Counted from the first letter of the stretch, positions 24,148 through 34,310 are shown. The stretch is 64,000 nucleotides of DNA from Acidovorax radicis N35 (GCF_000204195.1 NZ_AFBG01000016.1:1-64000), one strand, 5' to 3'. A program made the numbers and translations. Notes: generated from the sequence alone by a model not told the origin.

Positions 24148-26769
24148 ATGGAAAAAATTGACGCTTCTTCGCATACCCCCATGATGCAGCAGTACCTGGC
24201 CCTCAAGGCCGGGTATCCCGAGACGCTCCTGTTCTACCGCATGGGTGACTTCTATGAGGTCTTCTGGCAGGACGCAGAAAAGGCGTCGCGCCTGCTCGAC
24301 ATCACGCTCACCCAGCGCGGCCAGTCGGGCGGTCAGCCCGTGCTGATGGCGGGGGTGCCGTTCCATGCGCTGGAGAACTACCTGGCGCGCCTGATCAAGA
24401 TGGGCGAGTCGGTGGCCATTGCCGAGCAAGTGGGCGAGGTCGGCGCGGCCAAGGGGCCGGTGGAGCGCAAGGTGGTGCGCGTGGTCACGCCCGGCACGCT
24501 GACCGATACCGAGCTGCTGTCCGACAAGTCCGAATCGCTGCTGATGGCCGTGCACCAGGCCCCGCGCGCGCGCTGCGGCCTGGCCTGGCTGAGCGTGACA
24601 CAGGGCCGCGTGTTCCTGGCCGAATGCGCGCACGACGAACTCGGCGCCTGGCTGGCCCGCGTGGCGCCCAGCGAGCTGATCTACAGCGCGGGGGTGACCG
24701 AACGCTTCGAGCAACAACTGCAGGTGCTGCGCCAGGGTGGCGCCTTCACCTGCCCCATGAGCCCCCGGCCCGACTGGCAGTTCGACAGTGCCTTGGGCGA
24801 GCGCAAGCTGCTTGAAAATCTGGGCGCCGCAAGCCTGCAGGCCTGGGGTGCGCAAGACCTGGGCGAGGCCCACGCCGCCGCCGCCGGGCTGCTGACCTAT
24901 GCCGAACACACGCAGGGCCGCACGCTCACCCACGTGCACAGCGTGCAGGTGCAGCGCAACGACGACCTCATCGACCTGCCCGCCACTACTCGGCGCAACC
25001 TGGAACTCGTCAAGACCCTGCGCGGCGACGATGCGCCCACGCTGTTTTCGCTGCTCGACACCTGCATGACTGGCATGGGCAGCCGCCTGCTCAAGACCTG
25101 GCTGCTGGAGCCGCGCCGCGACCGCGCCGAGGCGCGCCAGCGCCTGTCGGCCACCACCGCCCTGCGCGGTGCGGGCGGCGCCGGTGGCGGCAGTGGCCCC
25201 TGGGCCTTGCTGCGCGGCGAACTCAAAGGCGTGAGCGATGTGGAGCGCATCACCGCCCGCATCGCCCTGCGCCAGGTGCGCCCGCGCGAATTGGTGGGAC
25301 TGGGCAAAACGCTACAAAAAGCAGAGCTACTAGCGCTTAATGGACAAGCGCTGGAGCCCTATTTGATTCAAATTTTTGGTCATCTGCAGCCGCCCGAGGG
25401 CTGCACCGGCCTGCTGCAGGCCGCCATCGCCGAGGAGCCCGCCGCCCTGGTGCGCGACGGCGGCGTGATCGCCAACGGCTTCGACACCGAGCTGGACGAG
25501 TTGCGCGCCATCCAGACCAACTGCGATGCCTTTCTGCTGGACCTGGAAACCCGCGAGAAAGCGCGCACCGGCATCCCCAACCTGCGCGTGCAGTTCAACA
25601 AGGTGCACGGCTTCTATATTGAAGTGACCGGCAGCCACCTCGACCGCGTGCCCGACGACTACCGCCGCCGTCAGACGCTGAAGAACGCCGAGCGCTTCAT
25701 CACACCCGAGCTGAAAACCTTCGAGGACAAGGCCCTGTCGGCCAACGAGCGTGCCCTGGCCCGCGAGAAGTGGCTGTACGAACAGATCCTCGACCAGCTC
25801 CAGCCCCATGTGCCCGCCCTCACCCGCCTGGCCCAGGCGCTGGCCACGCTGGATGTGCTGTGCACACTGGCCGAGCGCTCGCTCACGCTGAACTGGTGCG
25901 CGCCGCAGTTTGTGCCCGAACCCTGCATCGAGATCGACGGCGGCCGTCACCCGGTGGTCGAAGCCCGCCTGGCCGAGACATCCAGCGGCAGCTTCATCGC
26001 CAACCATACGCGGCTCAACGCCAACACGCGCATGCAGGTCATCACCGGCCCCAACATGGGCGGTAAATCGACCTACATGCGGCAGGTGGCGCTCATCGTG
26101 CTGCTGGCCAGCATGGGCAGCCATGTGCCCGCCGCCAGCTGCCGCCTGGGGCCCATTGACGCCATCCACACCCGCATCGGCGCGGCCGACGACCTGGCCA
26201 ACGCGCAGTCCACTTTCATGCTGGAGATGACCGAGGCTGCGCAAATATTGCACGCCGCTACGCCCCACAGCCTGGTGCTGATGGACGAGATCGGCCGGGG
26301 CACCAGCACGTTTGACGGCCTGGCCCTGGCCAGCGGCATTGCCACGCACCTGCACGACAAGACCCGCGCCTTCACGCTGTTTGCCACGCACTATTTCGAG
26401 CTGACGGACCTGCCCGCCAAGGCGCGCCACGCCATCAACATGCATGTGAGCGCTACCGAGAGCGGCACAGACATCGTGTTCCTGCACGAGATCCAGCCCG
26501 GCCCGGCCAGCCGCAGCTACGGTATCCAGGTGGCCAAGCTGGCGGGCATGCCCTCGCCCGTGCTGCACCACGCAAGGCATGCGCTGGCGGCGCTGGAAGA
26601 GCGGGCGGGTGAAGATGAATTGCAGGTGGACCTGTTCGCCGCGCCCGCGGTGCCTGAGAGCGCGGGCGCCAGCCCGCTGGAAGCTGCGCTGGCAGGCATC
26701 AACCCCGATGCGCTGAGCCCGCGCGAGGCGCTGGATGCGCTCTACCAGCTCAAGAAGATGGCGGGCTGA
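24148..26769 (+). CDS. mutS: DNA mismatch repair protein MutS
   Basis: The 873-residue protein has the mismatch-reading GDFYEVF (Phe35/Glu37), connector, lever, clamp and ATPase domains. Walker A is [10 protein letters not shown], Walker B is [12 protein letters not shown], and the ATPase signature [20 protein letters not shown] is present. E. coli MutS is 853 aa, so length is normal. Residues about 389-411 ([20 protein letters not shown]) are encoded by a copy of the dispersed repeat, in frame. No ribosome site is visible before the ATG, where only 5 bp separate it from the integrase stop. The island may therefore have displaced the native leader. Confidence 0.97.
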   Translation: MEKIDASSHTPMMQQYLALKAGYPETLLFYRMGDFYEVFWQDAEKASRLLDITLTQRGQSGGQPVLMAGVPFHALENYLARLIKMGESVAIAEQVGEVGAAKGPVERKVVRVVTPGTLTDTELLSDKSESLLMAVHQAPRARCGLAWLSVTQGRVFLAECAHDELGAWLARVAPSELIYSAGVTERFEQQLQVLRQGGAFTCPMSPRPDWQFDSALGERKLLENLGAASLQAWGAQDLGEAHAAAAGLLTYAEHTQGRTLTHVHSVQVQRNDDLIDLPATTRRNLELVKTLRGDDAPTLFSLLDTCMTGMGSRLLKTWLLEPRRDRAEARQRLSATTALRGAGGAGGGSGPWALLRGELKGVSDVERITARIALRQVRPRELVGLGKTLQKAELLALNGQALEPYLIQIFGHLQPPEGCTGLLQAAIAEEPAALVRDGGVIANGFDTELDELRAIQTNCDAFLLDLETREKARTGIPNLRVQFNKVHGFYIEVTGSHLDRVPDDYRRRQTLKNAERFITPELKTFEDKALSANERALAREKWLYEQILDQLQPHVPALTRLAQALATLDVLCTLAERSLTLNWCAPQFVPEPCIEIDGGRHPVVEARLAETSSGSFIANHTRLNANTRMQVITGPNMGGKSTYMRQVALIVLLASMGSHVPAASCRLGPIDAIHTRIGAADDLANAQSTFMLEMTEAAQILHAATPHSLVLMDEIGRGTSTFDGLALASGIATHLHDKTRAFTLFATHYFELTDLPAKARHAINMHVSATESGTDIVFLHEIQPGPASRSYGIQVAKLAGMPSPVLHHARHALAALEERAGEDELQVDLFAAPAVPESAGASPLEAALAGINPDALSPREALDALYQLKKMAG
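25312..25378 (+). repeat. Dispersed repeat copy inside mutS
   Basis: CTACTAGCGCTTAATGGACA and GAGCCCTATTTGATTCAAAT align with the reverse complement of 42851-42913 (CTGCTAGCGCTTGATGGATA, GAGCCTAATTTGATTCAAAT) over about 60 bp at roughly 80 percent. It is read in frame as part of MutS between the lever and clamp regions. Confidence 0.75.
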
Positions 26770-26842
26770 CGCAGCAACACAAACCCCACCGCTGGCGGGC
26801 GAAGGACGACCACCGTCCCGCGCCGCAGCCGACCTGTCCGGC

Positions 26843-28051
26843 TCAAAGGTCCTGCGCCACCGGCGCCAGCTGCCCCAGCATGAAGGTGATGAACGGCGGC
26901 ACACATTGCAGGTGCCCTGCCACCGGTTGTGCGCGGCACTCGGTCAGGCTGACCAGGTCGCCCGCACCGCGGTCCTGCATGGCGCGCACGGTGCTGACCG
27001 AGCTGGCGTAGGGCACGGTGCGGTCATCGCGGCCGTGGTACAGGCGTACAGGCACGTTGGGTTTCCAGTCGTAGACGTTGCTGGCACTGGCGAGGGCCAA
27101 CACGTCGTCGGCCAGAAAGTAGTCGATGAAGCGCGTGTCATAGGCCACGTCGGCATCGCCCGGGATCAGCGCACGCAGCAGCAGGCGGCGCACCTCACGC
27201 TGCACGCTGCTGCCCAGATGGTGCAAGAAACCAGGGTTGATGAGTGCGCCGATCACCGGCTGTTCTTGCCGTACCAGGTCCACCAGGCCATCCATGGTGG
27301 TCTGCACGTTGTAGGGCCCCGCGCCCGCCACCACCATGCGCAGCTGCTGCAGATGGGGCGATCCGCCCGCCTGCAGCGCGCGGTGCGTGGCCATGGTGAC
27401 GTAGCCGCCTTCCGAGTAGCCAGTCAGAAAGAGCTGGCCGTTGTCCGCCACGTTGGCCTGGCCGCGCCAGGTGCGGGCGGCGGTCAGAAAATCCGCTGTG
27501 GCGGCGGCCGAGGGCGCCGCCAGCAGATAGGGGTGGGGTGTGCCCTTGGAGGCCCCAAAACCCACGTAGTCGGGCGCCAGCACGATATAGCCCAGTGACG
27601 CGAGCACCACCGACACCTCGGACGCCACCGCGTTGTTGCTGGGCGCCTCGGCGTCCCGGAAGATGGTGCCGTGCTGGTAACTGAGCACCGGGCTCTTGGC
27701 GCCGGCAGGCTTTTGTGGAACGCTGACCAGCCCCGAGGCGCGCACCTCCTTGCCGTCGGCATCGGCAGTGAGGTATTCGATCCGGTAGGAGGTGACGCCG
27801 TAGCGCGGCACCACGTCCTGGGCCAGCGACTCCTTCGCGGCCAGGGCTGCGGCGATGCCAGCGGCCGGCACCGTGCCAAGCAGGGCGGCGGATTCGAGCT
27901 GGCCGGAACGCACCGGTGCGGGGGGTGGTGCCGGAGGGTTGCCCCCATCGCCGGGGTCTTCTGCGCCGCCCCCGCCGCAGGCCGCCAGCAATACAACCAG
28001 GGCCAGCGCGCAGGCGCGGCGGGTTGCAGACAAGATCAGTGGGTTCAACAC
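26843..28051 (-). CDS. Lipoprotein alpha/beta hydrolase (secretory lipase/esterase-like)
   Basis: The 402-residue product starts at GTG (GGAGGGG 7 bp before). The signal peptide has the lipobox LLAAC (Cys25), followed by a Gly/Pro-rich spacer. The hydrolase domain has GYSEGG (Ser nucleophile, about residue 205), HGRDDRTVP (Asp) and AGHLQC (His). The pattern resembles bacterial relatives of LIP secretory lipases. An ATG at 28099 with a longer leader is an alternative. It is transcribed towards mutS and has no operon partner. Confidence 0.8.
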   Translation of the reverse strand: MLNPLILSATRRACALALVVLLAACGGGGAEDPGDGGNPPAPPPAPVRSGQLESAALLGTVPAAGIAAALAAKESLAQDVVPRYGVTSYRIEYLTADADGKEVRASGLVSVPQKPAGAKSPVLSYQHGTIFRDAEAPSNNAVASEVSVVLASLGYIVLAPDYVGFGASKGTPHPYLLAAPSAAATADFLTAARTWRGQANVADNGQLFLTGYSEGGYVTMATHRALQAGGSPHLQQLRMVVAGAGPYNVQTTMDGLVDLVRQEQPVIGALINPGFLHHLGSSVQREVRRLLLRALIPGDADVAYDTRFIDYFLADDVLALASASNVYDWKPNVPVRLYHGRDDRTVPYASSVSTVRAMQDRGAGDLVSLTECRAQPVAGHLQCVPPFITFMLGQLAPVAQDL

Positions 28052-28204
28052 GGCAAGGCCCCTCCAGGTGAAGCGACGGATGATAGAAGCGGCGGACATC
28101 CGCCGCCTGGCCCGGGAGGAATAGCCCTTTGACCCCGGCGATGGACGTCGCCTTGCCCGCCGCTGCGGCCTAGGACAGCCGCGAACGGCTGGGATCAACT
28201 ATTC

Positions 28205-28262
28205 TTGATAAAAATGGCCTCTAGCGCTTATCTGCAAATCATTTATTGCTATTAATTTTGAT
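28205..28262 (-). repeat. Dispersed repeat copy in intergenic region
   Basis: On the minus strand it reads AATAGC...GCAGATAAGCGCTAGAGGCC, matching the family core (GATAGC...GATAAGCGNTAGAGCC). It lies between the divergent lipoprotein hydrolase and Anbu genes. The rest of this 320-bp interval (28052-28370) holds only promoter sequence. Confidence 0.6.
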
Positions 28263-28370
28263 TATCCTCCATTGAACACTGGATGGCCGTCCCGCACTAC
28301 CTCCTGCGGGGGTGTTCCCACGCCGGACTAAACTCGCGGGTTCCCCTCTTCCAACGACCCCACTCCGCTC

Positions 28371-29198
28371 ATGACGTATTGCGTCGCCATCAAACTCAAC
28401 GCCGGGCTGGTTTTCCTGTCCGATTCGCGCACCAATGCCGGCCTGGACCAGATCAGCTCTTTCCGCAAGATGATGGTCTACGAGAAGGCGGGCGACCGCT
28501 TCATGGTGCTGCTGTCGGCCGGCAACCTGTCCATTTCACAGTCGGTGCGCGAGATCCTGCAGACCGAGCAGCTCAAGGACGGTGATTCGGGCGAGACGAT
28601 CTCGATCTGGAACGCCAAGAGCATGTTCGACGCAGCCCGCGTGCTCGGTGCTGCGGTGCGCCATGTGCACGAACGCGACGGCGCGGCACTCAAACGCTCG
28701 GGCGTGGACTTCAATGTGTCCATGGTGTTCGGCGGCCAGATCAAGGGCGAGGGCATGCGCCTGTTCCAGGTGTATTCGGCTGGCAACTTCATCGAAGCGA
28801 CCTCCGAGACGCCTTACTTCCAGGTGGGCGAATCCAAATACGGCAAGCCCGTGCTCGACCGGGTGCTCACACCCGAAACCCCGCTGGACGAAGCGGCCAA
28901 GTGCGCACTGGTGTCCATGGACAGCACGCTCAAGTCCAACCTGTCGGTGGGCCTGCCGCTGGACCTGGTGGTGTACGAGGCCGACAGTTTCTCGACCTCG
29001 AAAGTGGTCTGCATCGACGAGAACAACCCCTACTTCCGCATGTTGCACGACAGCTGGGGCCAGAAGCTGCGCCAGGTGTTCGACAGCATCGAAGACCCGG
29101 CCTGGGGTGGGGGCGCAACCACCGTACCCATCATGGTGAACCCGGCCCGCAGCAAGCCGCTCAAGAAGATCACCAACCACACTGACAAGCTGATCTGA
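28371..29198 (+). CDS. Anbu-type proteasome-like peptidase
   Basis: The 275-residue protein begins M-T-Y-C. Removal of Met would expose Thr as the N-terminal nucleophile, as in proteasome beta subunits and HslV. DSRTNAGLDQISSFRKM (about 18-34) carries the Asp and Lys expected of the Ntn active site, and MVLLSAGNLSISQSV follows as in Anbu ('ancestral beta subunit') proteins. Anbu forms open-ring or helical assemblies without a known ATPase. The usual partners (transglutaminase-like, alpha-E, circularly permuted ATP-grasp) are not adjacent here. Confidence 0.88.
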   Translation: MTYCVAIKLNAGLVFLSDSRTNAGLDQISSFRKMMVYEKAGDRFMVLLSAGNLSISQSVREILQTEQLKDGDSGETISIWNAKSMFDAARVLGAAVRHVHERDGAALKRSGVDFNVSMVFGGQIKGEGMRLFQVYSAGNFIEATSETPYFQVGESKYGKPVLDRVLTPETPLDEAAKCALVSMDSTLKSNLSVGLPLDLVVYEADSFSTSKVVCIDENNPYFRMLHDSWGQKLRQVFDSIEDPAWGGGATTVPIMVNPARSKPLKKITNHTDKLI

Positions 29199-29262
29199 TT
29201 CCTCTGACGGCGGGGTTCGCTCTGCCGCCTTACCTGCAACCTGGTCCCCCGCCGGTCCCCCC

Positions 29263-30075
29263 ATGCTCCCCATTGTTTTCTCGCACGCCAACAGCTTCCC
29301 GGCCAGCACGTACCGCGTGCTTTTCAAGCACCTCAAGGCCCGGGGGTTCGAGGTCAGCGCGGTGGAACGCTACGGACACGACCCCAAATACCCGGTGTCC
29401 AACAACTGGCCGCACCTGGTGCAGCAGCTGGCGGACTTCGCCACACCCCAGGTGGAGCGCCTGGGCCAGCCCGTATTCCTGGTGGGGCATTCGCTGGGCG
29501 GCTTTCTGAGCGTGATGGCCGCAGCCCGCCACCCCCACCTTGTGCGCGGTGTGCTGTTGATTGACTCGCCCCTGCTGGGCGGCTGGAAGGCCAACGCGGT
29601 CGATGTGGCCAAGCGCACCCAGGTCGTGGGCTCCATCTCGCCGGGCAAGGTGAGCCGGCAACGGCGCTTCAGCTGGGCCAGCAACGAAGAGGCGCTGGAA
29701 CACTTCCGCAAGAAGAAGGCTTTTGCGCACTGGGACCCCGAAGTGCTGGGCGACTACATCACCCACGGCCTGATAGACCACGACGGCAAGCGTGTGCTGG
29801 GGTTTGACCGCGCGGTGGAAACCGCCATCTACAACACGCTGCCCCACAACCTCGGGCGGCTGCTCAGCGCCCACCCGCTGCAGTGCCCCGCCGCCTTCAT
29901 CGGTGGGCGCGATTCGGACGAGATGCGGCAGGTGGGCATGGCCATGACGCTGCGCATCACCGAGGGACGCACCATGATGCTGGACGGCAGCCACCTGTTT
30001 CCCATGGAGCAACCCGTGGCCACGGCGGCGGCCATTGAGGCGGCGCTGCTCAATCTGGCGGCGCTGAACCCTTGA
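29263..30075 (+). CDS. Alpha/beta hydrolase
   Basis: The 270-residue cytosolic-looking hydrolase has the oxyanion loop FSHANSF (His8), the nucleophile elbow VGHSLGGF (Ser about 77), and a C-terminal DGSHLFPMEQP (His). It belongs to the MenH/epoxide-hydrolase-like alpha/beta fold. It follows the Anbu gene by 64 bp on the same strand. Substrate unknown. Confidence 0.82.
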   Translation: MLPIVFSHANSFPASTYRVLFKHLKARGFEVSAVERYGHDPKYPVSNNWPHLVQQLADFATPQVERLGQPVFLVGHSLGGFLSVMAAARHPHLVRGVLLIDSPLLGGWKANAVDVAKRTQVVGSISPGKVSRQRRFSWASNEEALEHFRKKKAFAHWDPEVLGDYITHGLIDHDGKRVLGFDRAVETAIYNTLPHNLGRLLSAHPLQCPAAFIGGRDSDEMRQVGMAMTLRITEGRTMMLDGSHLFPMEQPVATAAAIEAALLNLAALNP

Positions 30076-30217
30076 ACAGGTTCTTAAGCCTGCGGCATAA
30101 CACCAAAACAACCGCGAAAAGCGTCGAAAAGTGCGCTGATGCTCCGGACACACACGCAGCGCCAATTCCGGGTCCATCCCCTACACTGGGGGTTTGTTAC
30201 AGCGTGATACACCCAAC

Positions 30218-31039
30218 ATGCCTGCACAGACTCCATTGGCTGCGCGCCTTCCGGCGCTGAGCTTTGCCCTGCTGGCCGCCTTTCTGGTGGCAACCGCCGT
30301 ACGCACCCACAACGACACCACCATCGCCATCGTCACGGCGTCCATCCTCATGTTTGCGTGTTGTTGGGCCAGCGCCACGCACCTGCTGGGTGCGCGGCCC
30401 GCACTGCACCTCATCCTGATCGCCGTCAGCTTTGGCTGGTTTGCCGAACAGATGGGCAGCACACACGGCTGGTTTTTTGGCCACTACACCTACACCGATG
30501 TGCTGGGCCCGCGGCTGGTGGGTGTGCCCATCGTCATTCCCATGATGTGGTTCGCACTGACCTATTCGGGCTATGTGATCAGCAATCTCATCGTCTGGCA
30601 GTCGCCGGTGGACGGGGCACCAGGACTTGGCAATGCCGCCATGCTGTCGTTTCTGGCAGCGATGATCGTCACCGCGTTCGACCTGGGCGCTGACCCCTAC
30701 TTCGTCTACACCCTCAAAGCCTGGATCATGGCCAAGACCGATGGCGCCTGGTTTGGTGAAACGGTGCAAGGCTTCTTTGGCTGGGTGTTCGTGGCCTTTG
30801 TGATCATCTTCAGTTTCCGCATGTCTGTCCGCAAACTGGCGCTTCGCCCCACCAGCCCATTTCTACGCCGCCATGCGTTGGTGCCACTGGCCATCTATGC
30901 ATCGGGCATGGTGTTTCAGATGCTCCTGGGCAATCCGGTGGAAATCCGCTCGATTGCCCCGTTTGCCATGGGCATCCCTTTGCTGTGCGCCCTGGCCGGC
31001 TTTCAACGCTGGCGCGCGATGGCGGAGGCCGCAGCATGA
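30218..31039 (+). CDS. CruF-like carotenoid biosynthesis protein (DUF422)
   Basis: The 273-residue integral membrane protein has about seven hydrophobic segments. It carries the family's GWFAEQMGSTHGWFFGHY (about 82-99) and conserved PMMWF and FDLGADPYFV motifs with membrane-embedded acidic residues. CruF/bisanhydrobacterioruberin-hydratase relatives hydrate carotenoid ends, but no other carotenoid gene is in the window. The start at 30218 is preferred over TTG 30194. The stop overlaps the next start (ATGA at 31036), so the two are translationally coupled. Confidence 0.75.
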   Translation: MPAQTPLAARLPALSFALLAAFLVATAVRTHNDTTIAIVTASILMFACCWASATHLLGARPALHLILIAVSFGWFAEQMGSTHGWFFGHYTYTDVLGPRLVGVPIVIPMMWFALTYSGYVISNLIVWQSPVDGAPGLGNAAMLSFLAAMIVTAFDLGADPYFVYTLKAWIMAKTDGAWFGETVQGFFGWVFVAFVIIFSFRMSVRKLALRPTSPFLRRHALVPLAIYASGMVFQMLLGNPVEIRSIAPFAMGIPLLCALAGFQRWRAMAEAAA

Positions 31040-32511
31040 ACCACGGCAACACACTCCCACACCCGCCACTGCCTGATTCTGAATTGGCAGCCATGCAGCA
31101 CCACGCCGACCCGCTGGCCGACCAGACCATCGCCGACATCCTGGGCGACTGGCCCGAAGGGGACGTAGCGATGGACGCACCGCAATGGGCACGCATCGAC
31201 ACCGTGAACCGCCTGTTCAGCCAGTGGGTAGACAACGCGAGCCTGGTGGGCTGGGCCGCTGAGGGCGAAGGGGTGGATGCGGCCATGTCGAAGGCGTTGA
31301 ACCACTATGTGCAGACCGCCCAGGTGCTGCCGCCCTGGGCCGATGCCCACAAGATCGAGCGCGCCGAGAAGCTGTTCATGGAGCACGGAGCACTGTCATG
31401 CATCCTGCTGTTCTGCGCCAGCCTGCCCGAGTGTTATGTGATTCCCGACCTGTCGAGCGTGCTGCACACCTCGGGCCAGCTGGAGCAGAACGCCGAGTAC
31501 CGCATCCGATCCACTGCCGCGATGATTTTCCCGGTAATGATGCACGGTGGCCTCAGCCAGCGTGGCGCGGGCGTGGCGCAGGTGCTCAAGGTGCGGCTGA
31601 TCCACGCCACCATTCGCAACCTGATCCTGCACGGTAGCCCCCAAAGCGCGGTTGCGCAGTTGCTTGCAGGCGGTCCCGGGCATATAGCGCCGCAGGCTTT
31701 GCTGACAAAAGGCGGGCGCCAGGCCATGTTTCAGACACTGTATGCGCGCGGCTGGAACCTGAAAGGTGACGGCCTGCCCTGCAACCAGGAAGAGCTGGCC
31801 TACACCTTGCTCACGTTTGGCTATGTGTTTCTGCGCAGCCTGCGCCGCCTGGGCATTGGTTTGCGTACGGCCGACGAAGAGGCGTATCTGCATGCCTGGA
31901 ACGTGGTGGGCCACATCCTCGGCATTGAGCGCTCGCTGATGGTGGATACCATGGACGAAGGCAAGGCCCTGATGGCGCGTATGCAGGCCCGGGGCCGCGC
32001 AGAGCCCGTCACGCCCGATCCCCGTCCTGCCTTGGGCCGGGCCTTGATGCAGACCATGGAGAACTCGCTGCCCTGGAGCATTGTGAAACCTTTCCCAGAA
32101 CTCATGACCCGCTACCTGTGTGGGCGCGACACGGCCAGCGACCTGGGCCTGACCCAGCCCGTGCCCTGGCCGTCGGCGCTGCTGTTCTGGGGGGTGCTGC
32201 TGGTGGCGCGGGCCATCGACGTGGTGGCGCGAATGGTGTTGCCGCGCTTTTCCATCGTGCGTGCGCTCACCCGCATCCTCGGCTACCACTTCATGAGCCG
32301 CGTGCTGATGAGCCAGACCCGGCCCCTTCAGCTACCCACCGAGCTGCTCAACCAAGTGGACGAGGTGGTACACGGGTGGAGCGATGACCCCCACGCCCCC
32401 CGCTGGATCAACCGGATTGAAGACCGGTTGACGACACACGGCAGTTGGAGCCCGGGGCTGGCCCGCCAAGCACAGGCCGCGCAGGCTGACCAGGCCCAGC
32501 AACCCACGTAG
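31036..32511 (+). CDS. MpaB/rubber-oxygenase-like DUF2236 protein
   Basis: The 491-residue protein has the ER-bound oxygenase MpaB/DUF2236 pattern: ERAEKLFMEHGALSCILLFC, SAMIFPVMMHGGLSQRG-like and NLILHG regions, EEAYLHAWNVVGHILGIERS with the His-x3-His-like ligand set, and a membrane segment near residue 395 (LLFWGVLLVARAIDVVARMV). The family includes latex-clearing dioxygenase-related haem proteins that cleave polyisoprenoids. Coupling to a CruF-like gene suggests a role on isoprenoid lipids or carotenoids; that is inference. Confidence 0.72.
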   Translation: MNHGNTLPHPPLPDSELAAMQHHADPLADQTIADILGDWPEGDVAMDAPQWARIDTVNRLFSQWVDNASLVGWAAEGEGVDAAMSKALNHYVQTAQVLPPWADAHKIERAEKLFMEHGALSCILLFCASLPECYVIPDLSSVLHTSGQLEQNAEYRIRSTAAMIFPVMMHGGLSQRGAGVAQVLKVRLIHATIRNLILHGSPQSAVAQLLAGGPGHIAPQALLTKGGRQAMFQTLYARGWNLKGDGLPCNQEELAYTLLTFGYVFLRSLRRLGIGLRTADEEAYLHAWNVVGHILGIERSLMVDTMDEGKALMARMQARGRAEPVTPDPRPALGRALMQTMENSLPWSIVKPFPELMTRYLCGRDTASDLGLTQPVPWPSALLFWGVLLVARAIDVVARMVLPRFSIVRALTRILGYHFMSRVLMSQTRPLQLPTELLNQVDEVVHGWSDDPHAPRWINRIEDRLTTHGSWSPGLARQAQAAQADQAQQPT

Positions 32512-32528
32512 CCGTTGTTTCCAAGCCG

Positions 32529-34310
32529 ATGCACCCGCAGCTCTGCACCCTCCTGATGCTGACCCGGCTTTGGCGCGCGCATTGCGCCGTGGCAACCACG
32601 CTGCTGTGGCTGCTCGTTTCCATGGCCCTGCCCCTGGGCGCGCGGGCGGGCGAGCCCCTGGTGCTGACGCAGGAAAGGCCACAAGTGAATGCCTGGGAGG
32701 CCATCACGCTCAAGGCAGACCCCACGTACCAGCTCTCGGTGCAAGACATGCTGGGCCGTCTGGACGAATTCGAGGCGCCCACCCAACGTGGCGGCTCGCT
32801 GGGCCTGCACAAGGCGGCAATGTGGCTGCACATCCCCATCATTGCGCCCGAGGCGCCGCGCACCCCGTGGGTGGTCAATATCGGCTACAGCTCGCTGCGA
32901 ACCGAGATGTACCTGACCAGCGGTGGCCAGGTTCTACAGCAGGTCCGCACAGGCCCCTCTGAGCAGGCGCAGCCGTCCAGCCGCACGCCCGCGATGGCGT
33001 TCGACCTGCGGGCCGGACAGCGTTACGACCTGTTGATACGGGCGCAGGCTGCCGGGCCGCTGATCCTGCCCATCACAGTCAGCGAAATGCCCCATCACAT
33101 GCGCCACGCGCTGGGCGAGCAGATGCTGCAGGGTCTGCTCAACGGGCTGGCGTTCTGCCTGTTGGCCTACAGCCTGATCCAGTGGGTCACGCAGCGCGAC
33201 CGCATGTTCGGCTTTTATGCGCTGGTGGTGCTGGGCAGCGCGGGCTTTTCGTTGCAGTTCTTCGGCATCGGTCCGCAGTATCTGTGGCCGGGCAATCCGT
33301 GGATGGACCGCTATTCAGGTCCTGCAGCGGGGCTGACCGCCCTGGCGGGCTCGTTTCTCTTCCTGGGCCACACCCTGGCCGACAACACGCAAAGCAGCCG
33401 GTACGCGCGAACCATGCGCGCGGGCGCGGTGATCACGGCCGCAGTCTGCGCAGCCCTCATGCTCGGCGGGTTGAGCGTGCCCATTGCCATCGCGTTCATG
33501 AGCCTGGCGGGGCCCCTGCCTTCCCTCATCAGCCTGCCTGCGGCCATTGCGCGGGTGCGCCAAAAAGACCCCATTGGCACCACCCTGCTGGCAGCCTGGA
33601 TCGCCTTTGGAGTGGCCGCCGGCGTGATGGTGTGCCTGGTCCAGGGCTGGGTGCCCGCGAACTTCTGGACGCTGCACTCGTTCCAGTTCGGCGCCACGAT
33701 TGACATGCTGCTGTTCTTTCGCGTGCTGGGCCTGCGCGCCCAGGCCGCCAAGACACAGGCCCAGGAGGCCATGCGCGAACGCGACCTGATGCACTCGCTG
33801 GCCCACACCGATCCCCTCACGGGTCTGAGCAACCGGCGCGGCCTGCAGCATGCCCTGCATGCCGCGCTGGCCCAGTGTTCGCCGCAGCGGCTGGTGGCGG
33901 TGTACCTCATGGATCTGGATGGGTTCAAGCCCGTGAACGACGCGCACGGCCACGATGTGGGCGACGATTTGCTTGTGGCCGTGGGCATGCGCCTCCAGGC
34001 CAACGTGCGGCACCAGACCGACCTGGTGGCCCGGCTGGGGGGCGATGAATTCATCATCATGGCCCGCGATCTGACCACGCCCGAGCAGGCCGAAGAGCTG
34101 GGCCGCTCGCTATTGCGGGCCTTCGAGCAACCTTTCACGCTGAACCACCTTTGCATCCAGGTGGGGCTGACCATCGGGTACGCACTGGCTCCCCTCGACA
34201 GTGACGACCCCCAGGGCCTGCTGCGGCACGCAGACGCGGCGATGTACGCGGGCAAACAAGGCGGCAAGCACTCGGTGCGGCGCATCACCCCGACACCGGC
34301 GCTGGCGTGA
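32529..34310 (+). CDS. 7TMR-DISM diguanylate cyclase, paralogue 1
   Basis: The 593-residue protein has a signal peptide (to about residue 40), a periplasmic DISMED2 domain (about 45-190), seven membrane segments (about 205-400) and a cytoplasmic GGDEF domain (about 420-585). GGDEF itself is intact (RLGGDEFIIM, residues 504-508), so c-di-GMP synthesis is expected. The inhibitory I-site position five residues before reads HQTD rather than RxxD, so product inhibition may be weakened. It follows the MpaB-like gene by 17 bp and its stop overlaps the next start (TGATG). Confidence 0.88.
   Translation: MHPQLCTLLMLTRLWRAHCAVATTLLWLLVSMALPLGARAGEPLVLTQERPQVNAWEAITLKADPTYQLSVQDMLGRLDEFEAPTQRGGSLGLHKAAMWLHIPIIAPEAPRTPWVVNIGYSSLRTEMYLTSGGQVLQQVRTGPSEQAQPSSRTPAMAFDLRAGQRYDLLIRAQAAGPLILPITVSEMPHHMRHALGEQMLQGLLNGLAFCLLAYSLIQWVTQRDRMFGFYALVVLGSAGFSLQFFGIGPQYLWPGNPWMDRYSGPAAGLTALAGSFLFLGHTLADNTQSSRYARTMRAGAVITAAVCAALMLGGLSVPIAIAFMSLAGPLPSLISLPAAIARVRQKDPIGTTLLAAWIAFGVAAGVMVCLVQGWVPANFWTLHSFQFGATIDMLLFFRVLGLRAQAAKTQAQEAMRERDLMHSLAHTDPLTGLSNRRGLQHALHAALAQCSPQRLVAVYLMDLDGFKPVNDAHGHDVGDDLLVAVGMRLQANVRHQTDLVARLGGDEFIIMARDLTTPEQAEELGRSLLRAFEQPFTLNHLCIQVGLTIGYALAPLDSDDPQGLLRHADAAMYAGKQGGKHSVRRITPTPALA

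Noticed and set aside
25330-26904. 524-codon minus-strand frame across the mutS 3' half
   Set aside because: Shadow of the MutS ATPase domain.
29200-29262. Stem GGCGG...GCCGCC after the Anbu gene as a possible terminator
   Set aside because: Only a 5-bp stem and no T-tract follows.
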